Origin: Kangiella sediminilitoris
GTDB taxonomy: Bacteria > Pseudomonadota > Gammaproteobacteria > Enterobacterales > Kangiellaceae
Reading direction: 5' to 3'
Assembly: GCF_001708405.1 (NCBI RefSeq)
Contig: NZ_CP012418.1
Location: forward strand, 1,640,501 to 1,704,500
DNA length: 64,000 nucleotides
Of this stretch, positions 18,589 to 28,006 are shown piece by piece. The notes below the pieces were generated by a model. It was not told the DNA's origin and searched no databases. It saw only the letters and a program-made list of their open reading frames with translations. The position numbers and the translations under genes were made by a program. Every line of letters starts with the position of its first letter. The stretch's first letter is position 1.

Positions 18589-19212
18589 TTATTCAAAAGA
18601 TACTGTATCTCCGGCACCATGTCGCATAACTTCAGGATATCCTGAAGTTAAGTCAATAACGGTCGTAGGCTCATGCCCACAGTAGCCCCCATCAATAACG
18701 ACATCAACGCGTCCATTTAATAGTTCATATATCTCAAATGGCTCCAGAACCTGCCCTTCTTCCTGCTGTGGCAGGATCAGACTGGTACTCATAAGCGGCT
18801 CGCCTAAGTCTTCCAGCAGAGCCTGCGTAATTGGCGTTTCTGGTACTCGGATACCAATAGTTTTCTTTTTAGGATGCTTTAGCCGGTTCGGCACTTCACC
18901 GGTGGCTCTTAGAATGAAGGTATAAGGGCCGGGTGTATTATTTTTAATTAATCGAAATGCCGCATTATCTACACGGGCGTAGGTTGCGAGTTCGGACAGG
19001 TCTTTACAGACCAGTGTAAAATTATGTTTTTTATCTAAATCACGTATGCGTCGAATTCGATCCAGCGCCGACTTATCACCAATATGACAGCCCAGTGCAT
19101 AACCAGAGTCTGTAGGATATGCCACTAGAGCTCCCTGTCGTATCATTGCTACCACCTGACTAATTAGTCGAGGCTGCGGATTTTCATTATGTATTTCTAT
19201 TAATTGGGTCAT
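18589..19212 (-). CDS. yciO: YciO, Sua5/YrdC-family protein
   Basis: A 207-residue YrdC/Sua5-type protein (YPTDSGYALGC near residue 35, then KKHNFTLVCKDLSEL, NTPGPYTFILRAT and the KTIGIRVPETPI segment). The family binds ATP and L-threonine for threonylcarbamoyl-adenylate formation in tRNA t6A synthesis; YciO itself is a paralogue whose role is less certain. The frame stays open to 19440, but that extension runs through rnm and has no family match. ATG at 19212 (MTQLIEIH) is the family start. It follows rnm by 22 bases on the same strand. Confidence 0.88.
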   Translation of the reverse strand: MTQLIEIHNENPQPRLISQVVAMIRQGALVAYPTDSGYALGCHIGDKSALDRIRRIRDLDKKHNFTLVCKDLSELATYARVDNAAFRLIKNNTPGPYTFILRATGEVPNRLKHPKKKTIGIRVPETPITQALLEDLGEPLMSTSLILPQQEEGQVLEPFEIYELLNGRVDVVIDGGYCGHEPTTVIDLTSGYPEVMRHGAGDTVSFE

Positions 19213-19234
19213 CACGACAACTCTATTTATTAAC

Positions 19235-20080
19235 TCAAGACCAATCCGGAGACTGCCAGACAGGCGTAACGCTCTCAGGTAATGGCGCAAATTTTCCAAA
19301 TAAAGCCCACGGCTTATCGGGAGAATGAAAGTCAGAGCCCTGAGAGGCATACAGCTCAAACTTACGGCACCAGTCAGCCAATAAGTTTTTTTGTCCAGGG
19401 TGAAGATTAGGGTAACAAACCTCAATACCCTTACCACCAATACTTTTAAAATGCTCTACTATCTGCTTCAATTTATTAGAGCCCATACCATAACGAGTAG
19501 GATGCGCCAGGACAGGAATACCTCCGGCTTGAATAATCATGGCGACAACATCCTCTATATCGAACCACTGATCTTTAACATAGGCTTTACCGCCCTGCGC
19601 CAGATACTGCTTAAAGGCATTGCCAAAGGTTTTAACTTCTCCCCTGTCCAGTAGGTATTGGGCTAAATGAGTTCGACAAACCATAGGCTGGCTGTCCAGC
19701 ATGTATTCTATATCGGGGAGTGCGCCTCTTATTCCGCTTTTTTCCAACTTATGCGCCATCTCTAATGCACGCTGATGTCTTTTATTCTGAATATCTCTCA
19801 AAAACGAGGTTAAACCGGCATGCTGATAATCCACCTGCAGTCCAACGATGTGTAAAGTATCTTTTTTTCTACCTGCAGTTGCTGAAATTTCAACACCGGG
19901 GACCAGGTTTATGTCGAACCCTTCGGCCAGGCTCATACTCTCAGCAAGGCAATCGATTGAGTCATGATCGGTGATCGCCAGCTCATCGACGCCTCTTTCA
20001 GAGGCAAGCTTCAATAGCTCTGAAACGGTTAAGTCGCCGTCAGACGCTACTGTGTGGCAATGGAGATCTCTAAGCATCAT
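19235..20080 (-). CDS. rnm: PHP-domain phosphoesterase, RNase AM type (YciV/TrpH)
   Basis: A 281-residue PHP-domain enzyme. Metal-binding motifs are DLHCHTVASDGDLT at the N terminus, ITDHDS, the PGVEISA glutamate, VLAHPTRYG and QGSDFHSP. The family acts as a 5'-3' exoribonuclease and 3',5'-nucleoside bisphosphate phosphatase and matures rRNA 5' ends in E. coli. Two adjacent methionines can serve as start (20080 or 20077). It is the first gene of a probable rnm-yciO operon, with only 83 bases to the divergent yciB start. Confidence 0.88.
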   Translation of the reverse strand: MMLRDLHCHTVASDGDLTVSELLKLASERGVDELAITDHDSIDCLAESMSLAEGFDINLVPGVEISATAGRKKDTLHIVGLQVDYQHAGLTSFLRDIQNKRHQRALEMAHKLEKSGIRGALPDIEYMLDSQPMVCRTHLAQYLLDRGEVKTFGNAFKQYLAQGGKAYVKDQWFDIEDVVAMIIQAGGIPVLAHPTRYGMGSNKLKQIVEHFKSIGGKGIEVCYPNLHPGQKNLLADWCRKFELYASQGSDFHSPDKPWALFGKFAPLPESVTPVWQSPDWS

Positions 20081-20163
20081 AAATGTTTTAAATAATCGTT
20101 ACCGTTAGTTTGCCTACCTTTTGCGATAAGGTAAACTTAGCAGGCAAAATAACAGGTAATTTT

Positions 20164-20730
20164 ATGACATTTATTAAAGAAAACTATCCCATTGTTGGTT
20201 TTATTGCGGCGTATCTATTAACTAAGAACCTTATTCTAGCGGCGGCCATTTGGAGTGGCTTGACCTTGATACAGATGATTGCCCACTATTTCACCAAAAA
20301 AGAGCTTAAAACGAGCCATGTAGCCTTATTCTTTGTGGGCCTGGCTCTGGTTGCTCTGGCGTACTATTTTAATGATGATGATTTCATCAAGTGGAAAACC
20401 AGTATTGCCGTCTGGGCCGGTGCATTATTTATATTAATCAGGCAGTTAGCCTCTAAAAAATATGTCATTAAGGATTTGACCAAGTCGAGTGGCCTGATAA
20501 AAGACTCAGCGCCTGAGTCTTTGTTAGCCAAAACCAATTGGCTGTGGATTATAACGTTAGCCTCCTACGGTGGCCTTAACCTCTATATTGCTTTTAATTT
20601 CAGTACAGACTTTTGGTTTTACTTTAAACTCATCAGTATGTTTGTGTTACTCTTTGGCCTTCTGATCATCAGCATGATAATGCTCAAAGACCACTTGCAT
20701 ATTGAAGAAGAACAAAACCATCAGAAATAG
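20164..20730 (+). CDS. yciB: inner-membrane septation protein A family (YciB/IspZ)
   Basis: A 188-residue integral membrane protein with about five hydrophobic helices. The conserved segment DDDFIKWKTSIAVWAGAL and the LYIAFNFSTDFWFYFKL region match YciB, an inner-membrane protein linked to envelope synthesis and septation. The frame is open from 20110, but ATG 20164 (MTFIKENYPIVG) gives the family N terminus; the upstream extension is hydrophilic and lacks a ribosome site. It is the first of a tight yciB-yciI-bolA run. Confidence 0.87.
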   Translation: MTFIKENYPIVGFIAAYLLTKNLILAAAIWSGLTLIQMIAHYFTKKELKTSHVALFFVGLALVALAYYFNDDDFIKWKTSIAVWAGALFILIRQLASKKYVIKDLTKSSGLIKDSAPESLLAKTNWLWIITLASYGGLNLYIAFNFSTDFWFYFKLISMFVLLFGLLIISMIMLKDHLHIEEEQNHQK

Positions 20731-20739
20731 GAAGTTCGC

Positions 20740-21039
20740 ATGCTATATATGATTTACTCTGAAGATGTTGATAACTCTTTATCTTTGCGTGCAAAGGCTC
20801 GCCCTGATCACATACAGAGACTTGAAACTTTGAAAAATGAAGGGCGTTTGATTATGGCAGGTCCTTTGCCAGCTATAGACAGTAATGAACCTGGGGAGGC
20901 TGGCTTTACCGGGAGCCTGGTGGTCGCGGAATTCGAATCCCTTGAGTCTGCCCGAGATTGGGCTGATGCGGATCCCTATATCAAAGCAGGTGTCTATAAA
21001 AATGTCACCGTTAAACCTTACAAAAAAGTATTACCTTAA
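20740..21039 (+). CDS. yciI: YciI-like protein
   Basis: A 99-residue YCII-domain protein ([38 protein letters not shown]). It has the conserved histidine and aspartate pair that forms the putative active site of this dimeric alpha/beta fold; its biochemical activity is not firmly established. It starts 9 bases after yciB, preceded by AGGAAG, matching the yciB-yciI linkage of many gammaproteobacteria. Confidence 0.9.
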   Translation: MLYMIYSEDVDNSLSLRAKARPDHIQRLETLKNEGRLIMAGPLPAIDSNEPGEAGFTGSLVVAEFESLESARDWADADPYIKAGVYKNVTVKPYKKVLP

Positions 21040-21059
21040 CCCGACAGGTTGATTTCACT

Positions 21060-21338
21060 ATGACACAACAAGCTCCTGACAATACAGTCCGTATTCAAAA
21101 GATGCACCAACGAATCTCTGAAGCGTTACAGCCAGAGCAGCTGGATATCATCGACGACAGCCACAAACACATCGGTCATGCTGGCGCCAAAGGTGGGCTT
21201 GGACATTTTACGGTAATTATCAAAAGCGACTTATTAGAAGGCAAAAGAATGATACAGCAACACCGCCTAATATATGATGCCTTAGGCGATATGATGCAAA
21301 CAGATATTCATGCGCTAGCGATCAAAGTTATAAAGTAA
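21060..21338 (+). CDS. bolA: BolA-family protein
   Basis: A 92-residue BolA-fold protein with the family core: DDSHKHIGHAGAKGGLGHFT, then the FxxxxxxxxHRLIYDALGDMM helix containing the conserved HRxxY, and HALAIKVI at the end. BolA proteins partner with monothiol glutaredoxins in Fe-S cluster handling and can act as transcription factors. The gene follows yciI by 20 bases. It could equally be called an IbaG-like paralogue, but the yciI linkage favours BolA. Confidence 0.88.
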   Translation: MTQQAPDNTVRIQKMHQRISEALQPEQLDIIDDSHKHIGHAGAKGGLGHFTVIIKSDLLEGKRMIQQHRLIYDALGDMMQTDIHALAIKVIK

Positions 21339-21350
21339 GCAAGCAACCTT

Positions 21351-21758
21351 ATGTCACTAAAAAAAGTTGCTGCTTTTGAACTGCCATGGCAGGCACACCT
21401 TTTTAAAGGCTTTCTTGAGTCAGAGGGTGTGCAGGCATATGTGGTTAACGAAGAGCATATTCGCCTTTATTGGCCTATCAGCAATGCCTTAGGCGGGGTT
21501 CGAGTGATGGTACATGCAGAAGACTTAGAACACGCCAAAAGCATATACCAGCAATATTTAGAAACCAGTTTTGAAGATAACCTTCAGCAAGAGTTCCCTG
21601 ACTATGAAGTCACCAAGTGTGACTACTGCGGGTCAGAAGAATTAGAGCCGCTTTATAGTGGCACCAAGACACTCCTTTTTTTCCTGGCGATTGGCCCTGC
21701 TCCCGGCAAACTTATTGGCTATCGTTGTCTGGACTGCAATGCTAAGAATTCTTTATAA
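21351..21758 (+). CDS. DUF2007-type protein with zinc-ribbon tail
   Basis: A 135-residue protein. The N-terminal 75 residues resemble DUF2007 (AFELPWQAHLFKGFLESEGV and GVRVMVHAEDLEHAKSI), a small PII-like or signal-transducing domain of unknown role. The C-terminal half has two cysteine pairs, CDYCGS and YRCLDC, that would form a zinc ribbon on either side of a short hydrophobic stretch. It starts 12 bases after bolA, so it probably belongs to that transcript. The function is unknown. Confidence 0.75.
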   Translation: MSLKKVAAFELPWQAHLFKGFLESEGVQAYVVNEEHIRLYWPISNALGGVRVMVHAEDLEHAKSIYQQYLETSFEDNLQQEFPDYEVTKCDYCGSEELEPLYSGTKTLLFFLAIGPAPGKLIGYRCLDCNAKNSL

Positions 21759-21794
21759 ACACTACTGACTATCTGTAAATAAGAAAACATCATC

Positions 21795-22614
21795 ATGTCC
21801 CTATATCTAAGCATTACAAAAGCTTTAGTTGGCTTTATAATCCTTTGCAGTAATATCGCCATGACTGCTACACAAACAACCGAGATTGCAGGCTATACCA
21901 TTGAATATGAGCTGGCTGGAAAGGGCGACACCATTATTTTATTAGAAGCAGGCGGTTCAGCGGGGCTGGATGACTGGGATCCGGTTTATGACCAGCTAAC
22001 CAAGCATGCCAAAGTTCTCCGTTACTCAAGAATTGGCAACGGTAACTCCAGTCCCTTAATAAAGAATTACAGCTCAGAAGAATATGCAGCAGAAGCAAAA
22101 CTACTTTTAGAAGCACTCAATATTGATAGCCCTGTAGTTTATATCGCTCACTCCTATGGCGCTTACATTGCTCGAACCTTTGCCGCCACTTACCCTGAGA
22201 AAATTTCAGGTCTAATGCTAATAGAACCAGCTTCAGAGCATGATGTCGATATCATGCGAGAAATTGATCTTGCAAAAGCTGAAAAAGAAATCGCTCAGGT
22301 CAAACTCGACGACATGAAAAATGCTATGTCCAACCTTTTGGTCTAAACGTCCTTTACCAGACTACCCTGAGATTCCAGATATCCCCGTTACCGTTATAGC
22401 CTCCGTAAAAATCTATGAAGAGCCCCCTCTACTCTTTTTTACCGATAAAGCTCGAGAGATGTGGGGAGAGCTACACAAAGAATGGGCCGAATCCTTTCCT
22501 CAGGGTAAGGCCGTACTCACTGAGAATAGCTACCATTTCCCAAAGAATGATGAGCCTGAGATGGTGATTAAAGAAGTTGTGCTATTACTCAACCGAATTC
22601 ATAATGAGTTATAA
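21795..22614 (+). pseudogene. alpha/beta hydrolase with a frameshift
   Basis: The two halves of one exported alpha/beta hydrolase lie in different frames. Frame 1 (21795-22346, 183 codons) has a signal sequence, the LLEAGGSAGLDDW segment and the nucleophile elbow AHSYGA. Frame 2 (from 22321 to 22614) has FWSKRPLPDYPEIPDIPVTV and the catalytic histidine region ENSYHFPKN. Frame 1 ends in MSNLLV-stop exactly where frame 2 enters with FWSKRPLP. One extra base in the CCTTTT run at 22334-22339 would explain the shift. It could be a pseudogene, a sequencing error or, less likely, programmed frameshifting. Confidence 0.75.
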
Positions 22615-22633
22615 GTTTTGTTAAGGATACGAG

Positions 22634-23323
22634 ATGAAGAGTTCAACGCTACAATTGCTATGCGCTTCTTTGATAGCTTTAGTTGTTGTAATCTTTACGT
22701 ATATTTTTAAACTCCCGGCTAAAAAACCACAAGCTCCAGAAAACACCACAACATTATTCATTGGCTCTAAAAGCAGTCAAAACTTCTATAGTAAGCACCC
22801 TGAATACTTACAGGGCCATAAAAACCGTTATCAGAATTCTTTCAGACTATCTCAATACCAAGGTCCGTCTTCACGGTTAGACTTTGTTAAAAAATCAAAC
22901 AGTTGTGGTATACAACAAAGTACCTTCGTTAACCAGGAACATCTGCAAGGGTATCAACTTCCTCAATATGATACTTTTACTATTTCTAGTGAGTGGTGTA
23001 CCCCAAGGTTTAATGCAGGCAAGGCTTTAATATTTTTATCGAAGGAAGAAGACTCATGGGCCATAGAGGGATACTATCCTCTAGCTCAGGACTCAATGGG
23101 CGAGCTATTCTTGGAAAGCCTCTATCTCGGAGAAATAAATGGCTTACAACTAAATTCGTTCAAGTCATTCCTTTTAGAGCCACATAACTACGGTAGCCCT
23201 TCAAGGTTTAATGAAAATAAAATTCAGAAGGAATTAATAGAAAATAATATAGCGGTAGCTAACGATACCCTTTTCTTAAAAAAAGGGGTTTATCTCAAAG
23301 ATCTAAAAGCAGCCTTAAAGTGA
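22634..23323 (+). CDS. unknown membrane-anchored protein
   Basis: A 229-residue protein that I cannot assign. The N terminus is a single hydrophobic segment (about 7-26) ending in YIFKLPAKK, which would act as an uncleaved anchor or signal. The remainder is soluble and probably extracytoplasmic, with two cysteines (in SCGIQQ and EWCTPR) that could form a disulphide. A good start context (TTAAGGATACGAG before ATG 22634) and a full-length frame support a real gene. It converges with nlpD with 7 bases between the stops. Confidence 0.65.
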   Translation: MKSSTLQLLCASLIALVVVIFTYIFKLPAKKPQAPENTTTLFIGSKSSQNFYSKHPEYLQGHKNRYQNSFRLSQYQGPSSRLDFVKKSNSCGIQQSTFVNQEHLQGYQLPQYDTFTISSEWCTPRFNAGKALIFLSKEEDSWAIEGYYPLAQDSMGELFLESLYLGEINGLQLNSFKSFLLEPHNYGSPSRFNENKIQKELIENNIAVANDTLFLKKGVYLKDLKAALK

Positions 23324-23330
23324 TGAAAAA

Positions 23331-24356
23331 TTAACGCTTAGGCAAATACCTTAAAGGATCAACAGGCTTACCTTTGTAGCGAATTTCAAAATGAAGCTTT
23401 GGAATGTCAGAATCAGTATTACCAACTTCGGCTATTTTTTGCCCAGCTTTAATGATTTCATTTTCTTTAACCAGCAGGCGCTTGTTATGCGCATAAGCAC
23501 TGATGAATTCGCTGTTATGCTTAACAATAATTAAATTACCGTACCCCCTTAATCCTCTGCCAGCATAGACCACGAGTCCTGGAGCTGCAGCTCTAACTGG
23601 CTCTCCGATATTACCGGCAATATCTATACCACGAGAATTGGTGGCGCTAGAAAAGCGCTTAATGATGCGCCCCATATTTGGCCACATCCAGTACTTGACG
23701 CTCTTATTAACAAAAGTTTGAGTTTGGGCTGGTTTCGGACGTTGCTTCCTGACTGGCTGTGCTTTTTCTTTACGCTTCGGCTTGTCTACCGAGGTTTTCT
23801 TTGCAACCTGCGACTTGGGTTTTGTTTCTTTTTCCTGCTGGCTAGTAGCTCGTTCAGCCTCAGGCTCTTTTGCTACGATTTTTGTTGGAGCAGTTCGAGA
23901 AATTTCCTGTACCTGACTTCTTCTGGCAATGACTTTACTGCCGCCTACGGCTTTTTTTGCCTCCGTATTGGTGGCAACAGTAGATGTATTTGTAATACTG
24001 GAGTTTTCAGCTAGACGTGCTTTTTCCAGATCCAATTTTTGTCCAGGGTATATGGTGTAGGCTGCGTCAATATTATTCACATCAGCTAACGTTTTATAAT
24101 CCAGTCCATACCGAAATGCGATTGAATACAGAGTATCCGCGGGCTGGACAAAATAAAACTGCTGACTGTTATCAACCTCTGTAGGCGGATAAAAACTATG
24201 GAGCTCCGCGCCGTTTCCTGTAGCGTCCCTCTCTTCGATGGGTGCCAGACGAGGGTTGCCACAGCCTTGCAATAGATATACCAATAGGACAAGAGCAACA
24301 ATCCACAAAGAGCGAATGGCCGAACGTTTTAAAATGTCTTTGGTTTGTTTTTGCAT
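23331..24356 (-). CDS. nlpD: murein hydrolase activator NlpD
   Basis: A 341-residue outer-membrane lipoprotein: hydrophobic lead with lipobox LLQGC near residue 31, a LysM domain (about 68-110: YFVQPADTLYSIAFRYGL), a long basic, K-, Q- and T-rich linker and an M23/LytM domain (about 235-335). The LytM site is degenerate (GIDIAG instead of HxxxD), as expected for an activator of amidase AmiC rather than an active peptidase. It lies in the surE-pcm-nlpD order. The usual next gene, rpoS, is not present downstream. Confidence 0.9.
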   Translation of the reverse strand: MQKQTKDILKRSAIRSLWIVALVLLVYLLQGCGNPRLAPIEERDATGNGAELHSFYPPTEVDNSQQFYFVQPADTLYSIAFRYGLDYKTLADVNNIDAAYTIYPGQKLDLEKARLAENSSITNTSTVATNTEAKKAVGGSKVIARRSQVQEISRTAPTKIVAKEPEAERATSQQEKETKPKSQVAKKTSVDKPKRKEKAQPVRKQRPKPAQTQTFVNKSVKYWMWPNMGRIIKRFSSATNSRGIDIAGNIGEPVRAAAPGLVVYAGRGLRGYGNLIIVKHNSEFISAYAHNKRLLVKENEIIKAGQKIAEVGNTDSDIPKLHFEIRYKGKPVDPLRYLPKR

Positions 24357-24408
24357 CAGCCTGCATCCCTACCGCAGTAAGCTTTTGTAAATTAAGACCA
24401 TTGAGCCA

Positions 24409-24996
24409 CTAATGAGTGACGTTGTAAATAATATAGGCCAAAACTCCTAAAATCAAAACGCCCCAGCCTATCCAGTCTACATATTGACGTAATTTATGCT
24501 GCATTTGTTCCCCGCCCCATTTAATTAATCCACTAATCAAGAAAAACTGGGCGCTCCGAGCAATAATTGAAGCAATAAAAAATGGTACAAAGGCCATACT
24601 GAGAGCCCCTGCAGTTAGAGTGAATATCTTATAGGGCACTGGGGAAAACCCAGCAATTAACACCACCCAGACACCATACTCGGCGAACCAATCCAAAGCT
24701 CTTAAATACGTTTCTGTGTACCCAAGTTCATGAATCCAGGGCAAGACCCAGGACTCAAACGCAAAAGCACCAATAAGGTAACCTGCCACACCACCCAATA
24801 CTGAGGTGACCATAGCTATAAGAGCCAGTCGTAATGCATGATGAGGCTTTGCCAACGCCATCGGCGCAAGCATAGCAGCAGTTGGAATTGGGAAAAAAAT
24901 TGATTCTATGAAGCTAATAAAACCCAAGATGTAAACAGCATAACGATGACGCGCCCAACGCAGGCATGCGTCATATAGTTTGGTGAAGATATTCAT
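24409..24996 (-). CDS. DedA-family membrane protein (YqaA-like)
   Basis: A 195-residue membrane protein with about four or five hydrophobic segments. DedA/VTT-domain signatures are FIESIFFPIPTAAMLAPMAL, a GxxAGYLIGAF segment and AGFSPVPYKIFTLTAGAL, with the conserved arginine or lysine after the proline. The family is implicated in lipid scrambling and membrane homeostasis. The start ATG at 24996 overlaps the pcm stop at 24993 by 4 bases, so the two are coupled. Confidence 0.87.
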   Translation of the reverse strand: MNIFTKLYDACLRWARHRYAVYILGFISFIESIFFPIPTAAMLAPMALAKPHHALRLALIAMVTSVLGGVAGYLIGAFAFESWVLPWIHELGYTETYLRALDWFAEYGVWVVLIAGFSPVPYKIFTLTAGALSMAFVPFFIASIIARSAQFFLISGLIKWGGEQMQHKLRQYVDWIGWGVLILGVLAYIIYNVTH

Positions 24997-25661
24997 CGTT
25001 CGATGCCGCTAACCAAAGGTACAAAGCGCACTTTTTCTATAACGCTCTCTTCAAACTCATCGCCTTTACGCTGAATAAGCATTAAGTCCTGAGCTGTTTC
25101 AGTCGTTCCAACAGGAATAACCATGCGTCCACCATCCGCTAGTTGAGCTAATAATTTTTCAGGAACTTTCGGAGGCGCGGCAGTGACGATAATGGCATCA
25201 TAAGGAGCATACTGTTGCCAGCCGTTGAAGCCATCTGCAAGCAAGTACTGGATATTATGCTGCCCAATAGCAGTAAGAGTCTTTCTTGCCTGCATATGAA
25301 GTGCTCTTATCCTCTCAACTGTGAAGACAGTTTTCGATACCTTTCCCAAAATAGAGGTTTGATAACCGCAACCTGTACCAATTTCAAGAACTTTGTTCAT
25401 GCTCCCCGTTTCCATCAGGGTTTCAGTCATTTTGGCGACTATGTAGGGCTGTGAAATGGTCTGCCCCATACCGATAGGCAAAGCAGTATCTTCATAGGCA
25501 CGGTGTGACAGCCCCTCATCTACAAACAGGTGACGTGGTGTTAACTCAATGATTTTTAAGAGCTCTTCGTTTTTTATACCTTCAGCTCTCAAACGTTCTA
25601 CCAACCGTGTACGAGTCCGCGCTGAGGTCATGCCAATACCCGAAATATGTGTTGCGTTCAT
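24993..25661 (-). CDS. pcm: protein-L-isoaspartate O-methyltransferase
   Basis: A 222-residue PIMT that methylates isoaspartyl residues to start protein repair. Seen are the SAM-binding motif VLEIGTGCGYQTSIL, the substrate segment LPIGMGQTISQPYIVAKMTE and DAIIVTAAPPKVP, typical of Pcm. Its place between surE and nlpD is the conserved stationary-phase survival arrangement. The start at 25661 gives about 15 residues more than the shortest relatives; the internal methionine (MTSART) is an alternative. Confidence 0.95.
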   Translation of the reverse strand: MNATHISGIGMTSARTRTRLVERLRAEGIKNEELLKIIELTPRHLFVDEGLSHRAYEDTALPIGMGQTISQPYIVAKMTETLMETGSMNKVLEIGTGCGYQTSILGKVSKTVFTVERIRALHMQARKTLTAIGQHNIQYLLADGFNGWQQYAPYDAIIVTAAPPKVPEKLLAQLADGGRMVIPVGTTETAQDLMLIQRKGDEFEESVIEKVRFVPLVSGIER

Positions 25662-25678
25662 ATATTTATTATCTATTG

Positions 25679-26431
25679 TTAGCTTTTGATCGTCTCTAAG
25701 AATCCTTCAAGCTCGTCAAAACTATTGTAAGCGGTTAAATCTACGTTAATCGGTGTGACCGATACATAGCCATTCATAACTGCATGAAAATCAGTACCTT
25801 CCCCAATATCCTGACCTTCAGGCAACGGACCTAACCAGTATATAGGTCGCCCTTTTGGATCCTTATCCGGAATAATAGTATCAGCACGGTGGCGATTTCC
25901 CAAGCGAGTTAGCCTAATTCCCTTTAATTCATCATATGGGACATCTGGAACATTGATGTTCAACACTCGGTTTTTTTCCATGGCATGATCCTTCAGCCCC
26001 TTAATAATATCGATAGCCACTTTAGCCGCTGTGACATAATGCTGACAATTATGCCCAACCAAAGAGATGGCAACTGCAGGATAACCAAGGGCTCTACCTT
26101 CCATTGCAGCAGCAACGGTTCCTGAATATAGTGTGTCGTCTCCCAGGTTTGCGCCTGTATTGATACCCGCAACAACCATGTCAGGTGCTTCCGGCATAAT
26201 ATGGTGCGTTCCAAGGTGAACACAATCAGTAGGGGTGCCTGTTACCGAGTAGAAGCCCCTTTCGGTTTCATTGACACGAATAGGCTTATCCAGCGTCAGC
26301 GAGTTACTTGCCCCACTTCTATTACGATCAGGAGCAACAGTTGTTACTTCGGCAATTTTAGATAAGTAGTCGAATAGAGTATTAATCCCTGGTGCAAAAA
26401 AACCATCATCATTACTAAGTAGTATTTTCAT
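25679..26431 (-). CDS. surE: 5'/3'-nucleotidase SurE
   Basis: A 250-residue SurE, a metal-dependent nucleoside monophosphate phosphatase. The N-terminal metal site is ILLSNDDGFFAPGI, with downstream APDRNRSGASNSLTL, the GTPTDCVHLG segment and GINTGANLGDDTLYSGTVAAA. Length and motifs are standard. It lies between truD (7 bases upstream) and pcm (17 bases downstream) on the same strand in the ispF-truD-surE-pcm operon. Confidence 0.96.
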   Translation of the reverse strand: MKILLSNDDGFFAPGINTLFDYLSKIAEVTTVAPDRNRSGASNSLTLDKPIRVNETERGFYSVTGTPTDCVHLGTHHIMPEAPDMVVAGINTGANLGDDTLYSGTVAAAMEGRALGYPAVAISLVGHNCQHYVTAAKVAIDIIKGLKDHAMEKNRVLNINVPDVPYDELKGIRLTRLGNRHRADTIIPDKDPKGRPIYWLGPLPEGQDIGEGTDFHAVMNGYVSVTPINVDLTAYNSFDELEGFLETIKS

Positions 26432-26438
26432 ATAGCCG

Positions 26439-27506
26439 TTATTCTGTTTTGGTATTCATTTGGTTTGTTACTACCAGTTCACGCAATAAACTGGTCGCGA
26501 AACACCCTTTTGGTAAATCAAAAGACAGTGTGACAGTTTCATCATTATGCCATTTGGACGTGACATTTTTAGGAAAACATACAAGAGCCCTACGATCTTC
26601 GTTAAAGCGCTTATTAGCCAATTTCTCAATTAGCACCTGATAATCAGCAAGCGCCTCTGTTTCAAAGGCTTTTGCTTCATGAAGAGGTTGAGATCGAGAG
26701 CCCGGCAAAGGCCCTGTCAGTAAAATATCATGCTCTTTAAACCTAGGTTGCTCAGCATCAAGCTCCTTAACAATAAAGCCTTTTTCCGAGCCACTCAGTT
26801 GCACATAGTCTCCTTCTAGTAAGGTTGAATGAAGGCCTTTTTCAATCCGCTTTGAAAGCACATGATTAAAAAGGAAAGAGCGCACTGAAGAATACAGCAA
26901 CCCCTGCAAATTGCGATTCTTCAGCTTCTTATTAGACATTAATAAGTCAATACCACGCTCCAAGTTTGAAAGCTGGCTTGAGCCTTGGTTACCGAACCGC
27001 TGCTCACCAAAGTAGTTTGGGAATCCGTATTCAGCTACTTGTTGCAGACGCTGTTCAAACTCATCCTTTTTACCCTTAAACTCCCTCAAAGTGATATTAA
27101 AATGATTTGACTTAACCGCACCTATTCTTAATTTTTTATCATGGCGGACAGCCTCCAGAACCGTAACCTCATCATCGTTAAATTCTGGCCAGCTAGTCTC
27201 TTGTAAGAGAGGGAGTTGAACGCTGAACCACTGTCTGGCAACAGCAAACCTATCTTTTTTTCCTGCATAACCAATATCGGTAGGCTTTACATCGGCAAAC
27301 CGTCTTAGCTTATGACATACTATATCCGTATTTACATTGTGCTTTTCAATATAGAGATAATGGTGAGCACCTTCTCCTGAAGGCTCGAAACGCAATGATT
27401 CCTCCACAACAAAGTCTTCTAGCAGGGACTTAAAGAGAGCCTCGCCTAATGGCTTACCATAAAATCTGTGCCAGTCGTAGCAGGCAACTTGTTTATAATC
27501 GTTCAT
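26439..27506 (-). CDS. truD: tRNA pseudouridine(13) synthase
   Basis: A 355-residue TruD that makes pseudouridine 13 in tRNA-Glu. The catalytic aspartate is in [18 protein letters not shown], with NYFGEQRFG and the [13 protein letters not shown] region of the TruD insertion domain. The frame is open to 27527, but ATG 27506 overlaps the ispF stop as ATGA, which is the likely coupled start. Residues before [12 protein letters not shown] have no family counterpart. Confidence 0.94.
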   Translation of the reverse strand: MNDYKQVACYDWHRFYGKPLGEALFKSLLEDFVVEESLRFEPSGEGAHHYLYIEKHNVNTDIVCHKLRRFADVKPTDIGYAGKKDRFAVARQWFSVQLPLLQETSWPEFNDDEVTVLEAVRHDKKLRIGAVKSNHFNITLREFKGKKDEFEQRLQQVAEYGFPNYFGEQRFGNQGSSQLSNLERGIDLLMSNKKLKNRNLQGLLYSSVRSFLFNHVLSKRIEKGLHSTLLEGDYVQLSGSEKGFIVKELDAEQPRFKEHDILLTGPLPGSRSQPLHEAKAFETEALADYQVLIEKLANKRFNEDRRALVCFPKNVTSKWHNDETVTLSFDLPKGCFATSLLRELVVTNQMNTKTE

Positions 27507-27982
27507 TGCGACTTCTGTAACAGGCATACGGCATGAACCGCAATGCCTTCTTCTCGGCCAACGAACCCGAGTTTTTCGGTCGTGGTTGCTTTTAAATTAA
27601 CCTGGGTCAGCTCGGAATTACAGATGGCGGCAATAACCTTTTTCATAGGCTCTATTTTAGAGGCCATCTTGGGCTTCTGGGCGACAATCGTCACATCAAG
27701 ATTTCCAAGCTGATATCCTTCACTGCGAACAAGTGACATGACCGACTTCGTTAAGTCTTGGCTGTCAGCTCCGGCAAATTCATCGCTTGTGTCTGGGAAG
27801 TGGTGGCCAATGTCCCCCTTAGCAACGGCCCCCAGAAGTGCATCACAGACAGCATGTAATACAACATCGCCGTCTGAATGAGCCAGCAGCCCCTGTTCCC
27901 CTTCAAACAGCACGCCTCCCAGTATTAGCGGCTTATCACCACCAAATTTATGAACGTCATAGCCATGACCGATTCTGAACAT
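27503..27982 (-). CDS. ispF: 2-C-methyl-D-erythritol 2,4-cyclodiphosphate synthase
   Basis: A 159-residue IspF of the MEP isoprenoid pathway. Metal ligands D9 and H11 are in IGHGYDVH, and the [29 protein letters not shown] and [10 protein letters not shown] segments are all present. It normally follows ispD directly or is fused to it. Here ispD is almost 10 kb away at 37600-38301, with the his operon and the amtB unit between them, so ispF must depend on its own or his-operon transcription. Confidence 0.96.
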   Translation of the reverse strand: MFRIGHGYDVHKFGGDKPLILGGVLFEGEQGLLAHSDGDVVLHAVCDALLGAVAKGDIGHHFPDTSDEFAGADSQDLTKSVMSLVRSEGYQLGNLDVTIVAQKPKMASKIEPMKKVIAAICNSELTQVNLKATTTEKLGFVGREEGIAVHAVCLLQKSQ

Positions 27983-28006
27983 AGATAGATCCCAATAACT
28001 TAGTTA

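Noticed and set aside
19213-19440. N-terminal extension of yciO
   Set aside because: The extension is a shadow of rnm in another frame; the family N terminus begins at ATG 19212.
23331-24356. Active M23 peptidase reading of the nlpD product
   Set aside because: The first metal-binding motif is degenerate (GIDIAG), as in NlpD activators, so catalytic activity is not claimed.
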